From contig JAYMGJ010000685.1 of assembly GCA_037178675.1 (NCBI GenBank), positions 1 to 57,828 on the forward strand: a stretch of 57,828 nt of DNA. The letters run 5' to 3'. Each line of letters opens with the position of its first letter. Positions within the stretch are counted from its first letter, which is position 1. A model generated the notes under the pieces. The model saw only the letters and a program-made list of their open reading frames with translations. It was not told where the DNA came from and made no database searches. Source of the stretch: Scleroderma bovista (Eukaryota > Basidiomycota > Agaricomycetes > Boletales > Sclerodermataceae). Positions 1 through 11,498 of this stretch are shown here, piece by piece. A program made the position numbers and the translations under genes.

Positions 1-94
1 TGAATCTATTATAGACTTGACTAACCTTAGATAAATCTAAGGCAGGTTTCATTGTTAGTGACACACAAATAATTGTTCCCACATCTGGATTTGT

Positions 95-3000
95 GCAGAC
101 CTATTGAGGATATTGCTGCAAATCCTGATGAGCTGAAGTATGGGCTAACAGGTGTGTGTTTGAACATAGTGATTCTAGTAGAGTTGATCATCAACTATTT
201 ACACAGAAACATCAAAAAAGTTTGCTTGTCTTGAGCCACATCCACTTCGTGCAAAATCTCAGGGGCGAATGGTGTATTCTGTTCCACTCATTGTTTTTAT
301 GGATGATGTGTCAGGGAATGTTTCCAAACAGTGGAACAAGCATATTGTTGTCTCCATGTCAAATGCAAGTTTGCCCGAGAGATGTTGGAAAAGGAATTTT
401 GTATCCGGTTTGTAACTGGCTCACCACATGCAACCCCTATGGAGTTGATGACAGCTATAAAAGAGAGTATATGGTAAGGTGTCAACTTTGTATTATATTC
501 AGTCAAACTCATGATGTATGCACATTGTAGAAAAGCTGCTGAGGATGGCATTGTAGCTTGGGACTGCAAAGAGGGTGAAGAGGTTATGCTTGATCCCTAT
601 GAGGTCTTCTTCTGTGGTGACAACCCCATGCAAGCAGAAATGTGTAGCCATGCAGGACTTGCTAGCAACTATCCTTGCCACACATGCCATGGTGGTACAA
701 AGGCATTCAAGGGATTAGAGGCTGGCTATAACACTCTTTTTGTGGTATGTTTGAAAAGCACATACTTACTACAAAGAGCTAACACCTGTTTTAATCAATC
801 TATCAGCCTGGTGAGCTGCAAAGCCCTGAGGACACTGCAGAGAAAATCCATGAACAAATCAAAACTGCAAAAATACCTGGGGCAACAGAGAAAGTTAAAA
901 ATGCTACTTCAACCACAGGGGTGCGCGACACAACTTCAGGTGCAATCGTGAATATGCTTGTTGAGATGGGGAAAAAACTACGAAAACCTGGAGCAGACTC
1001 ACTTCACATGACTGAGGGGCAAGTGAAGGAGGCATTGGAAAGGCAGTTGGAAGAATATCTGAAGGGGAATGAACTTGAGACAGCAATAAATCCACTGCTT
1101 GGATTGAAAGGTAAAGTTATCATTATTTATTTTTGTTTCATGTGCTGAAATACCTAAATAGGGACTAATATCCATCTTGACACTCCCACAGAAATACTTC
1201 ACACAATTCTTCTTGGTATTGTGAGGTACTTTTGGGCACAGACTTCTCATCTTCTGGAGAAAGGGAAGGTTCTTAACCTTTTTCAAATTTGTCTGGAGTC
1301 AATTCAGAAAGAGGGCTTGAATGCACCTTCCCTCAATGCTGAATACATTTGTCATTATAAGGGAAGCCTAATTGGAAAGCATTTCAAGAGTTTGGCACAG
1401 GTGATGCCATATGTTATCTATGACCTTGTGCCAAAAATGGTGCTTGATGCATGGACAGTCATCGGTGAACTTGTTTTTCTCCTCTGGCACACTAGAATTG
1501 AAGATACAGAGGCATATCTGGTAATTTATTTTTATTACAGTTTTTCTGGTTGAAAAGTGTGCTAATATTGCTATTTTTGCAGGCAAAGTTATCCAGAACT
1601 ATTGATGATTTTCTCAACATCACTGCTCAATGTGCACCAAGTATCCTCATCTCAAAGCCCAAATTTCATTTCCTTGTTCATCTTCCACTTTATATCCGTT
1701 GCTTTGGCCCAGCAATCCTCTTTTCCTCTGAACAATATGAGTCCTTTAATCATGTTTTCCGTCTTTCTTGCATCCATAGCAACCACCAAGCACCAAGTTG
1801 TGATAGCTGCAATGCCTTTGCACAGCAGGATATCATCAAGCACATTGCAACAGGTGGAAATTGGTATGATAATGCAGTGGGTAAATGGGTAAAAGGTGGC
1901 CTCAGAAGTTGTTCAATATCTTGTTGAGCACCAAGTGCAAGCTCGTTTACTGGGTATTATTGATCAAAATTCTGATCCCTGTGAGTACATTTTCAGTTTG
2001 CATCATCTACCTATATTATCTCTCATCATATCTTTTCTATTAAGCACATGGTCAACCTCAGATGGCAACCAATAAAAATGGCAGGAAAGTTGTGATACCT
2101 CCTGTAGAGTGGCCTACCATACGCTGTGCTTCAAAAGCTCCTGCAGTGTTACCCAAGAGTGCACAGGTGTATCAAGAATCAGCATTTACAGTGAAGAATG
2201 GGGAACAAGATATTAATTGGCAGTCATGTGATATTTTTGCAAAGATGGCAAAGTCAGTTTATCACGTCTTATTTTCTCTTGACTACTGTAGAACGTACTG
2301 AACAGTTACAGTCATCCATAGGTTGTGTTCAAGAAAATATTACTTTCAACAGGCCATGCACGCAATGCTGAATATGTTGCCATTAAACTATTTTCATTTG
2401 GATCAACATTACACCCTCTTCTTCAAGTTCCATGTCTTGAGCTAACAGATATAGAGATAGCTGTTCCTGGAGAGGTGAGTTATTTTCCACAGTCAATTTG
2501 TGTCATTAACACCAGTTAGGAAATACTGTGTTTAGTGAACCTTCAACACAATTGCATAGCCTCTCAGTGCAAATCAGTACAACAGAAACATTGGAGACAA
2601 GAGAGGTTGAAGACTGCACGCACCATGTCTGTGATTCAGCATGAACCCACCCCTCACTATTTCCTCAATGTCTGGTCAATTCACAACTATGATGCCATAT
2701 GGTCATGCCTCCCAAAAGGCCTTCAGCATAGTTCAGTACATGTCACAAATATTGCTGAGGTCCACACAAATGCTGTCAAGCAAATCCGTCAGAAAAATAG
2801 TACCACAGCCAATACTACCCAGGAAAAAGAGCTGTTGGTAAATGAGGCTCCTGCTGCCTTTGATCAACAGGCACAGTGATCTAAGAAGGGAAAAGAGAAG
2901 GCAGTCACAAAACCCACTCAACCCACTCCACCTTCAGCTGTGGTATTGCCTTCACCATCAAGCACACAGTGTAATCAACCCCACACCTCAGTTCATTTCT

Positions 3001-3484
3001 CTTCCTCTGTCCCCACACTTGCTCAATATGCAGAGCCTGGTCCATCTTCATTGGTGACTGTACAAGCTCCATTACCACTGGCCACTGTATCACCCTACTC
3101 ACCAGCCACATCATCAATGGGCATGTCAATGTCATCTTATCCAGCACCAGCCCCCCACCCATCATCCCTCTATCATCACCCACCTGACACACCTTCCTGG
3201 CACTTCCAACAAACCCCACTGTATCAGGACCATTCTCCTCTTGACTTCCATCAAGGACAATATGATGCAGCCCTGCATCAAGTGCCCATTCTACAGCAGA
3301 AACCATTACCACTGCAAGGACACCATTTACAGGTGCCCTCAATATCAAAGTCAAGCCCAGGTCTTCTCTGATGTTCATGCTTCTCAAAAGGAATGACATG
3401 CACCATCCTTTATTACCATATTCCATACACCCTTCTGCACAGCAAGGCTATGACTACAATCCTGATGATTTTAATTTACCATAA
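95..3484 (+). pseudogene. Large multi-exon transposon-associated protein, decayed
   Basis: Reading in the right frames gives a continuous conserved protein over several exons: a block with EPHPLRAKSQGR and VFMDDVSGN-SKQWNKH (about 205-345), GDNPMQAEMCSHAGL with a Cys-His cluster (about 620-700), a DTPTEILHTILLG block (about 1175-1220), IGKHFKSLAQVMP and a long block to about 1920, then a Pro/Ser/Thr-rich tail. I know this as a highly multi-copy agaricomycete family that usually sits in repeats and resembles the KDZ/Plavaka-type transposon proteins; a biochemical role is not known to me. Introns are short GT-AG, for example about 475-529, 745-810 and 1110-1190. It is broken: a one-base loss near 374 shifts frame between SNASLP and REMLEK, and a TGA interrupts the frame at about 2877. 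The N-terminus lies left of the window or is lost. The tail may end at 3371 or, after a frame change, at 3484. Confidence 0.6.
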
Positions 3485-3504
3485 TGTTTTCTATTCAATG
3501 CAGG

Positions 3505-3692
3505 TGTTTAGTGTATCCATGGTTCTATAGAAGTAATACCCTATGTGATCAACTTGAAGCATAGAGGGAAAATACTCCCACCAAAAATGGTGGGGGATCA
3601 GACCACCATTTTGATGGGAATATTTTCATGTACATAGGTGTTTAATGTACCCATGGTAATGGTCTATAGAAGTAATACCCTATGTGATCAAG
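3505..3692. repeat. Small fold-back flanked by direct repeats
   Basis: A 25-bp inverted pair (GAAAATACTCCCACC near 3569 and its complement ending near 3628) forms a hairpin around a short GATCAGA loop. It is flanked on both sides by copies of a roughly 45-bp direct repeat containing TCTATAGAAGTAATACCC (near 3523 and 3661). This looks like a tiny MITE-type insertion or a hairpin-associated duplication. The rest of 3485-4080 holds no gene that I can see. Confidence 0.5.
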
Positions 3693-4081
3693 CAGGACTA
3701 ATTTATCTCAAGACACTAGCTTGCCACCACAAGCCTTCTTTGCCAATGCTTTGGCTTCTGAAGAGATGGTCACTAACCCCTTGCATCCATCTTGTACAAT
3801 TGGAGTGATCAGTCTGGTAGTAGGAGAACAACTGCTACTGAAATGTCAGCCTTCTTGTACCTATAGGTTGATTAGGAGAAAATAGCATACTATCATACAG
3901 GTTTCATTAAAACTACTGCAGATTTGCAACAGTCAATTGTGCAAGTGACCTGCCAATGATGTTGTGTGACAATTGAGTGTGCAAACAAACCAAAACACGT
4001 CTTGCTTTTCTTGCGTTTTCATTGTTCAGACCTGTGCCATCTGTTTTCATCATGTTTTCATCCTTTGCAGTTCGCACAACC

Positions 4082-5874
4082 ATGGGAAGGGTGAATACAG
4101 GCACAACTGGCGGCCGATCAGCTTCTCTCTCTGTCGGTGGGCCCAGAGGCTCAGCGAATGGGAAGCAATGCAAAGGAGGCCGTGTCTCTTCAGTTGTCAC
4201 GAGCACGAGATCTTCCAAAGTGTCAGATAATGTCAGACCGACTACAGTGGAGTCGTCTGTGGGCAGCAAACAGAGACACTTCTCTGACTCCAAGGACGAA
4301 CTGCAACCAGTTTCTGCCAGCCTCTCGCAATCGAGGAGTGGTGGCAACAATCCTCCCGTCGCTGGATCCGCAATGCTTGAGCCTTCTTGTATACAGCAGA
4401 TGAAGAAAATCACACAGAAGATCACTGAAGATGGCGGTGTTCCCATTGAGAAATTGAAACTGTTCATTGAGGTATGTTGTATCACTATGTACGTCAATTG
4501 TTCTAATCAGTTGCCACGCAGCTCAGCGACATTTTCCTAATGCTGGTAGACATCAAAGTGTCTCTACTTTGTTTGGTTCCGGATGACAAGACAGAAGCGT
4601 CTGCGGCCAAAAGCCTCATCAACTCGAAAGACTTTTCTGTACGTTGTTTGTATTTTTTAAACTACATTCAAGTTTATTTCCATCATGTCAGAGTTTCCTC
4701 AAAAGCAGACTTTTTGCTTGCCTGCTGTCGCCCAATCTCACGGCATATCTGACTGATGCTAACCCTCACATCATGGTAAGTCACTACTAACTTTAGGTTA
4801 CTTCTACTCACGCAGTTAAGGAGTTTATTCAGCAACATATGGATGTGTTCAAGGTCACAAAGATTATGTTTGAGGACCCGAAAGTTCACGTGTTTCTCAG
4901 AAAAATGGTTGCAAGGTTGTTGACAACCATCCGAGGCCAGATCAAGAGCGGGGTAAGTGCTACCGCAATATTTTGATCTTGCTAACTTCCATTTAAGCTG
5001 GTCAAGTCGCTTTTCCATCACTCAAGCATCATGGATGTCCTTCAGCGCCTTATTCGTTCCAGTTGCAGTCATATTGATATTGACGCTTTGCACTGGCATT
5101 GCACCACATTCTTAGTAAGTCATCAAAAATAGCTACTGATTGTCTACTAAACAATGACCATTCCAGCATACTTGCCTCCAAGTTTTCCTGATGAATCTCC
5201 ACAACTTTCGAGATCATGCGCTCACAGATCTTTACTCCCCTTCCATCATAGATTTCATGCGCCCTACTCTTCGCGTATACGTTTCAGGATGGCTCAGCTT
5301 TGACATTGAAGTGGTGAACAACAATATGGATAATGCTGATACTGATGAGTCACCTGACTTTCAAGGCATGCCAGTTGAAGGCACGGATGATGAACCACAC
5401 ATGTCTGATGACAATGCGGAGGGGATTTCTGACGATGAACATTCTGTGGAGGTCAACAATGATGCTGGATTCCAGGAGGGCTTGGCCGCAGACAGAGACG
5501 GAGGGAGTGACGAGGAGGATAATTTCCACTATACCCCTGAGGGTTCTGAATCACCCATAAATTTCTGCCCCAAGGACTATTGGAAATATGCTGACACTTG
5601 TCTCAATGCTGTCTGGAGGCATGCCCATAAGGCATCATTGAACAAGGACAAATATCAGATCGCGTATGCAAGGTAAGTTATTGTCTACAGTTATTGTACA
5701 AAGCTAATTTTCTACAGCATCTTCGTCCAATATCTTCAGGTGGATCTTTGCGATTTTCCTGGCCACAAGAAAGTTCTCAAGTTGCTGAAGTCAGATGTCC
5801 AGGATGTTATCGCTGCCACTGACACCAATAGCACATCTTGGCAGAACACAATCCAGTTGCAATTAGTCTGGTGA
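4082..5874 (+). CDS. Hypothetical protein, seven or so exons
   Basis: Exons that join in frame: 4082-4471, 4522-4638, 4692-4775, about 4797-4951, about 4999-5113, about 5166-5672 and 5718-5874 (TGA). Introns have GT(A/C)(A/C)GT-like donors and CAG/TAG acceptors and are about 45-55 nt, as usual in agaricomycetes; only the 4776-4796 junction is uncertain because 21 nt is too short for a normal intron. The start was placed at 4082 because an acceptor-like TTTGCAG lies just upstream. The protein has a Ser/Gly-rich N-terminus, a helical middle (IQQHMDVFKVTKIMFEDPKVH), an Asp/Glu-rich linker (about 5325-5560) and a charged C-terminal domain (WKYADTCLNAVWRHAHKAS). No catalytic motif is recognised. 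Unlike its surroundings it has no stop codons and keeps CpG, so it is the likeliest functional host gene here. It could also be an orphan gene carried by a transposon. Confidence 0.6.
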
Positions 5875-6396
5875 ATGCTAGATTTTTACAATCCTTTGCA
5901 CCATCTCTTTCAACCCTTCCCCCATTTTAATTACTACATCGTAGATACTATTGTGTTATGCCGCTCAAATGACAGTGATTTGTTTGCATTTTATTTGTTG
6001 CAGAGGTGATACACCCATGACATATGATGGATGACATTAAGCCAACATACCCTCAACAATGTTGAACAGACATAATACATTGACACACCCATGACAATGG
6101 CACCACGGTACAAACTAACTATCCACAGGGTGATATCACTGCTACAAACTTCTGGGACACTGAATAAATGTCCCTGTCTGCATGAAAAATTAACTACATT
6201 GCTCAACACTGAATCTGAGCCGTGTTTACATACTCCAAACCTGAATGAGAGCCCAGGGAGACCAGATTAGGTGATGTGACTATGTCCAACTCCAATAACC
6301 TAGTGCACACACGTGTGGAAAAGTACAAGATTGACTGAACCACAGTGTCAGCTGGACACCTGCCATGGTTGACATAATCCTGATGTCTTCGGCAAC
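5875..6396. other. Intergenic, no gene seen
   Basis: No coding signal was found. It holds short AT-rich sequence and a loosely repeated ACACCCATGACA motif (about 6010 and 6085), then the right edge of the truncated Ty3 pol. Confidence 0.5.
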
Positions 6397-8777
6397 TGGC
6401 CGTGTAGCACTAGGTGCATTATTATAAGCAAACTCTGCCAGAGGGAGTAGGTCTGCCCAGTTGTCCTGCTGGTTGCAGTAGACGTGGAGGTATTGTTTGA
6501 GTGTCTGGTTGGATCACTCTGTCTGGCCATCGCCTTCTGGGTGGTAACTGGAGGTGAAGTGGAGGTGCATGTCGAGGGCTTTTCTGAGTGACCAGAAGAA
6601 GTGGGAGACGAACTCAGTACCACAATCTGAGGTGACGTGGGTGGGAACACCGTGCTTGGAGAATACACGGAGTAGAAAGAGCTTCGCGAACTCCGGGCTA
6701 GTGATGGTGTTGTGAGTAGGAATGAAGATGGCTTGTTTAGAAAGCCGGTCTACCACGACCAGGATGGCTGTAAAGCCAGTAGATGAAGGGAGTTGCTCAA
6801 TGAAATCCATCGAGATGGAATTCCATGGCTCCTCCAGTATGGGAAGCTGTTTCAGCAGTCTGTAGGGTCTATGGCGCGGTGTCTTAGCTCGTGCACAAGA
6901 GGTACAGGACTGGACGTAGTCCTTGACAAAGGTCCTGAGACCAGGCCAGGTGTACTTACGCCGGATTATTTCCAGAGTCTGGTTTTGCCCAAAGTGGCCA
7001 GAGAGTGGGTGATCATGGTGATACCGGAGTACCTGGAGGCGGAGACTGTCCAGGTCCAGTACATAGATGCGACCATCTAGGTGGAGGAAACCTGCCTCAT
7101 CTGCAGACCAGTGAGAGTCTAGAGGGTCAGAGAGGTGGATCTGGGCAATGGGATCTGAGGGAAGAGCAGATAAGATGTCATTGTGGAGTGTCTCCACATC
7201 CATGATGGCGACTGCTCGACGGAGGACCGGGAACTCTAAAATGGTAGCGCGAAGTGAATTAGTGAGCTGTTCTTGAGTGAACAACAGCCAGAGATTTTGG
7301 GGGTTAACCCAGGCGTAGCCACTATCCCCCTCTTTGGGGTAGACGTCCCATCGTCTAGTGAGAGTGTCTGGCTTTGCACCGAGTTTTCCGGGGCAGAAAT
7401 GAATGACAAGATTAAACTGAGAGAGGAATTCAGACCACTGGGCTTGCTGGTGGGAGAGGATTTTGGAGGTAGAGAAATACTCCAGATTTTTGTGGTCGGT
7501 GATGACATCAATAGGGGAGGCGGAGCTTTCAAGGTAATGGCACCAGTTCCGGAATGCCTCGAAGATGGCAAGGAGTTCCTTATCATGGGTGTCGTAGTTC
7601 AGTTCCGGAGCAGTCAAGGTCCGGGAGTAGAACACTACTGGATGGATCTCTCTGTCAGAACAGGTGATGGACAGGATACCAGCGACGGCGTAGTCGGAGG
7701 CGTCAGTTTCCACAATGAAGGGGTGTCCGGAATAAAGTGAGTGAGTATGGGTGTGGTAGTGAAGGCGTGCTTGAGGGCATTGAAGGCACGTCGACAGTCC
7801 TCGGAGAAAATCCAAGGGGCATCTTTCTGGGTGAGCCAGGTAAGAGGAACCACAATGTCAGAGTAATTGAATATGAACCAGCAGTAGAAGTTGGCAAATC
7901 CCAAGAAGGATTGGATGTCCTTTACCTTACAAGGTTCAGGCCAATTGGAGATGGTTTGGATTTTGTCTGGAGACATAGTCAGACCTTCAGGGGATAGACG
8001 GTAGCCAAGATACTCCACTGAGTCTGAGTGGAACTTGCATTTCTCTGGTTTGGTGAAGAGGCCATGTAACTGGAGTCGGCAGAGAACCTCCCGGACATGC
8101 TGCTGGTGAGACTCCATATCCTTGGAGTAAATGAGGATGTCATCAAGGTACATGATGATGCAGACATCCAGCATGTCAGCAAAGAAAGTGTTGACAAAGC
8201 GCTGGAATGCTGCAGGGGCGTTAGTGAGGCCAAAGGGCATTACTAACCACTTGTAGGACCCATAGTGCATACAGAAAGCAGTCTTCCATTTGTCGCCCAG
8301 AGCAATCTGGACTAGATGGTACGCATGCTGGAGGTTGCTCTTTGAATAGATCTTAGCATGGCTGGGGGAGTCCAATAGATCAGAGATAAGGGGGAGTGGA
8401 TAGCGGTCCTTTTTGGTGATTTTGTTTAGGCCTCGGAAGTCAACGCATAGTTGTAAGGAGCCGTCCTTCTTCTTGATGAAGAGGACTGGAGCAGCGTGAG
8501 AGGAAGAGGTAGGGCAGATGAAACCTGTAGTGAGATTCTCATTGATGAATGTCCAGAGGGCAGAAAGCTCAACCGGAGACAGTGAGTAAAGGGTTCCCAG
8601 GGGTGGTGAAGTACCTTCTTTGAGTTCAATCTTCAAATTGTAATCGCGGTGTGGGGGAAGTTCGGAGGCTTTCGCCTTACTGAACACATCCGCATAATTG
8701 CAATATTCTGGGGGGACGATGTCCAAGTCTGGCGGAGTTGATATAGAAGAAGACTGGACCTTTGCTGAGTCGGCAGG
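6397..8777 (-). pseudogene. Ty3-type Pol: reverse transcriptase, RNase H, integrase
   Basis: Minus-strand Pol of a Ty3 retrotransposon. RT lies at about 8700-7750 with FIKKKDGSLQLCVDFRGLN and the YLDD box (MYLDDILIYSKD). RNase H follows (ETDASD, DKELLAIFEA, TDHKNLEYF), then integrase with an HHCC finger (HHDHPLSGHFG ... CTSC) and DDE motifs (SMDFIEQLP, SDCGTEF, and the Glu of GQTE). It is dead several times over: the first RT Asp (normally DLRHAYH) reads NLQHAYH; a one-base loss in a C-run near 7720 shifts frame between RT and RNase H; a TGA where related elements have Arg stops the ORF right after the third catalytic residue (6514); and the protein is cut off near NAPSAT at 6397. The N-terminus joins in frame to the gag-pro part at 11499-12522 once the LTR insertion at 8783-11498 is left out. 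Confidence 0.9.
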
Positions 8778-8816
8778 ATGCATGAGACAACTCTAGGCAA
8801 AACACCAAGGACCCGA

Positions 8817-11167
8817 TGTCACGCACCAAACATGTTTGGTACTGTGGACATGGAGAAAGTTAGCCGATGAAACTAATGTGAAGAATGCACACCCAAGATC
8901 TGTTGAAAGATTGTCCCAACTTGAGGGATACAGACAGCCCTCGCTATCCATATCACGCAAAGTCAAGACTATCCTTATGCAAAGAATGAATACAAGCTTG
9001 TCATAGCCATCTATCGCACAAGAATGACTATCCTGGAGCAAGAGATGAATGCCATCGTCTGGCAGTCATCCCTCGCACAAGAACCGCCAAGAAGCAGAAG
9101 AATCCAAGGATTGATGATCATTTCAGTATGAGAGAGGAATGCAACCTACTGCAGTCCAACTCCCATACCAGAACAACCAAAGAAGCAGAAGAAACAAAGG
9201 AGAAACGAAGGAGAAAAGGAAGAATCATTTTTAGCGCCCAAATGTCAAATTTAGGCGCCCAGTGCCAGCATTCCGATATTTTGAATAGCTCCGCCATTTT
9301 TGAAGCTATCAATTATGTGACTATACCATCATGGAGCCTAGACCATGGTCTATCTGCCTGTCAAGTTCGACGTAAATCTGTTCATTTCCCACGGAGATAT
9401 TCCACCCGCAATCCAGACACCCACGTCATCACTCACTATGGAGTCCGCATTTTCTCTGGAATGTTTCTCCGCTATTGCAGCAGACCTCAACTATGTCCTG
9501 CTCTTGGGACAGCCTCTCCCTGAGCTCCTGTGTACTGTCTGGTACATATCTTCCCAGCCTGCTCCCTCAGTCCCTCTCGTTCTCGGTCAGCGCGTTCTCC
9601 TCGTCAGTCCTGCGTCGCGCACATACTTTGGTCGTCTCAAGTCTATCATTAGACTTGAAAATTTATACCTGGTCGTCTCTGTGTCTCCTGAGTCCTCTGC
9701 ATATGGTCCTTTCATCCCAGAGTCCTGTCACATCCATCTCCCTCTATCATTCATCTTGCTTCCCTGGACACGTCAAATCTGCTACTTGTGATTCTCTTCC
9801 CTGCTATCCCGCAACAAACACGAATGAAACAGTGCTCTAGAACCCTTCTTAGGAGCCCTAATAGAGTACAGAACCTTCCCCTTACTGCTCAAGGGAAGAC
9901 TGCACTTCGGGAGCACCAAATTTCGTGTTTTTGCTCTACAGAAGCTCAATCCAAGGGATTTGTGACACTCTGTGACCAGCTGTGACTCTACTTGTCATTC
10001 CAGGCCCCCTGACACTGCTCTTCTGGTCGGATCAATTCTTTTATTATCCCCCAGCCACTCCCATCAGTGGCACTGCTTCAGAAGCTCATCTCCAGATCTA
10101 AAGTTCAATAAATCACAGGTTGTGCTTCCCTTCTGTCTGAGTCACACAGAGTCACTCTGGCTCACTCTGACTCACTCTGCTGCGCATTATTCATCCCCTC
10201 TTGGCATTACTAATCCCCATTACTCCCCTTACCAATCACTTACCAATCATCCTTCAAATCATGCTTATCATGCTGCTTATCAATTCATGACTCATGCCCC
10301 TATGATTCATATGCATTATGTCATCGCATATGCTCATTTAGCTTCGATCTACTCATCCCATGCTTTCTCCCCCTCTCTTTTGGGCCCCATGCAATGATTT
10401 TTCCATATTCTTGGTTATACACCCCTTTTTACCTATGTTTTTGCTCTTTCCCTTGGCTCAGCAGCTTGTTCAGGCTCTCCCCATCGATGACTCAGCCTGA
10501 TTACACTGCTTATCAATCGCTTACCAATTTCTTACCAATTTCTTACCAAGCACTTAGTCATTTGTGCTTACAGGGCCACAGCCCCTCCTGTATATAAACC
10601 AGCAGCCAAAGGCTGCAAGGAAGTGTCTGCTTCCCCCTCAATAAAGCGACCACATTCACTCTCCCTCACTGTCTATAAGCTCTATCTCTGTCTTTGGACT
10701 TGTAGGTCACTCAGTGCTGGCCTAAAGCTCCTATATTGCTGTTTATCAGATATATCTTGTATCTGATCATTTCTCTAGGCTCAAGCGCAGTCTAGCATCA
10801 CTGTCCACTCTATCCCATCACTGTCCATCGCATTTTTGAAGCAGGAACTGTCCCCTTGCTTCCCTGTTGCTCCATCACTGCTGTTACACCCCTGTTGCCA
10901 ATCTATCATCGCTCTTCTATCCCAGGACTCTTCCTAACCACTGTGGTAGGCTGAAGAGGAGTCAATACAATCCCCAGTCGCATTCCATCCCCATCAGAAG
11001 CCCTTCCCTTCCCTCCTGCATCCTTCCTGAAGGCGTGCAGCACATCCCCCTGAGGAGATTAAATACCAGAAACGCAAAGGAAGACCACCACTCGCATATT
11101 GCTGTCATTTGGTGTTGGTTGTTGGTTGTTCTGACCTCTTCCCTCACTTAGGCGCACATCGACCACA
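8817..11167 (+). mobile_element. R1 element copy A, long LTR-like, nested in LTR-F
   Basis: Starts TGTCACGCACC at 8817, exactly where LTR-F homology breaks, and resembles R1 copies B (complement of 38931-41032) and C (complement of 56199-57828). A TATA box (10591) and AATAAA (10640) lie close together, as in an LTR R region. TG...CA-type ends and regulatory signals favour a very long LTR, but no internal region or second LTR is paired with it. The right end is diverged; 11154-11167 is my best estimate and a clear target duplication was not resolved. It carries the ORF at 9345-9791. Confidence 0.65.
9345..9791 (+). CDS. Conserved ORF inside R1, unknown function
   Basis: A 148-residue ORF beginning MVYLPVKFDVN. 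From MESAFSLECF to about LPW it aligns without gaps to the ORF of R1 copy B (40500-40108, minus), with an unchanged run around SSQPAPSVPLVLGQRVLLV. Counting codons by eye between A and B over about 115 codons, silent and replacement differences are roughly equal (about 22 each), below the near 3:1 excess of replacements expected without constraint. Composition is hydrophobic with Pro and Ser and has no clear signal peptide or catalytic motif. In copies B and C the first 30 codons are out of frame because of one extra C, and C has a TGA in the LLLGQ region. It may be a real accessory protein of the element or the remains of one. Confidence 0.4.
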   Translation: MVYLPVKFDVNLFISHGDIPPAIQTPTSSLTMESAFSLECFSAIAADLNYVLLLGQPLPELLCTVWYISSQPAPSVPLVLGQRVLLVSPASRTYFGRLKSIIRLENLYLVVSVSPESSAYGPFIPESCHIHLPLSFILLPWTRQICYL

Positions 11168-11498
11168 CGCTAAGACTCTAAGAGAAATAGGATGCAAGTA
11201 CTAGAGCAAAGACCCAAGACAAGCTCAAATGGGGAGCCTGTGGGTGCTGGATTGCACTGTATATATACTACTATACATGAGGGCTACGCGAGGCTATCCA
11301 TGAGGCTACATGCAGGTAGAAGGCTATGTAATGACATCACTGCAGAGCTAAGGCTGTGCGTAATGATGTCAAGGGTGGCAGTGTGTACAGCATGAGGTAC
11401 AGGTCTAGACTAGGTAGATAAGATAGGGGCTGTACACTAAGATAAGATAAACACTATCTAATCACAGATTAGATAAGATAAAATGTTGGTCCATAACA

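Larger units (their letters stand above)
8783..11498 (-). mobile_element. LTR-F insertion inside Ty3 gag-pol, split by R1
   Basis: On the plus strand the ends are TGAGACAACTC (8783) and GGTCCATAACA (11498), matching other LTR-F copies at 29393-29742 and 53998-54368. Flanks are ATGCA (8778-8782) and ACGCA (11499-11503), a 5-bp duplication that differs only by a CpG transition. LTR-F body is 8783-8816 plus about 11168-11498; the rest is the nested R1 copy. Family transcription direction is minus (TATATATA read on that strand). Confidence 0.8.

Noticed and set aside
2905..3426. 173-codon minus-strand ORF
   Set aside because: Antisense of the Pro/Ser/Thr-rich tail of the plus-strand gene; no motif of its own.
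6793..7997. Plus-strand ORFs across the Ty3 Pol
   Set aside because: Shadows of clear RT, RNase H and integrase coding on the minus strand.
8811..11170. TSD CCGA/TCGA for R1 copy A
   Set aside because: The right end of R1 in this copy is too diverged to fix the boundary, so the short match is not reliable.
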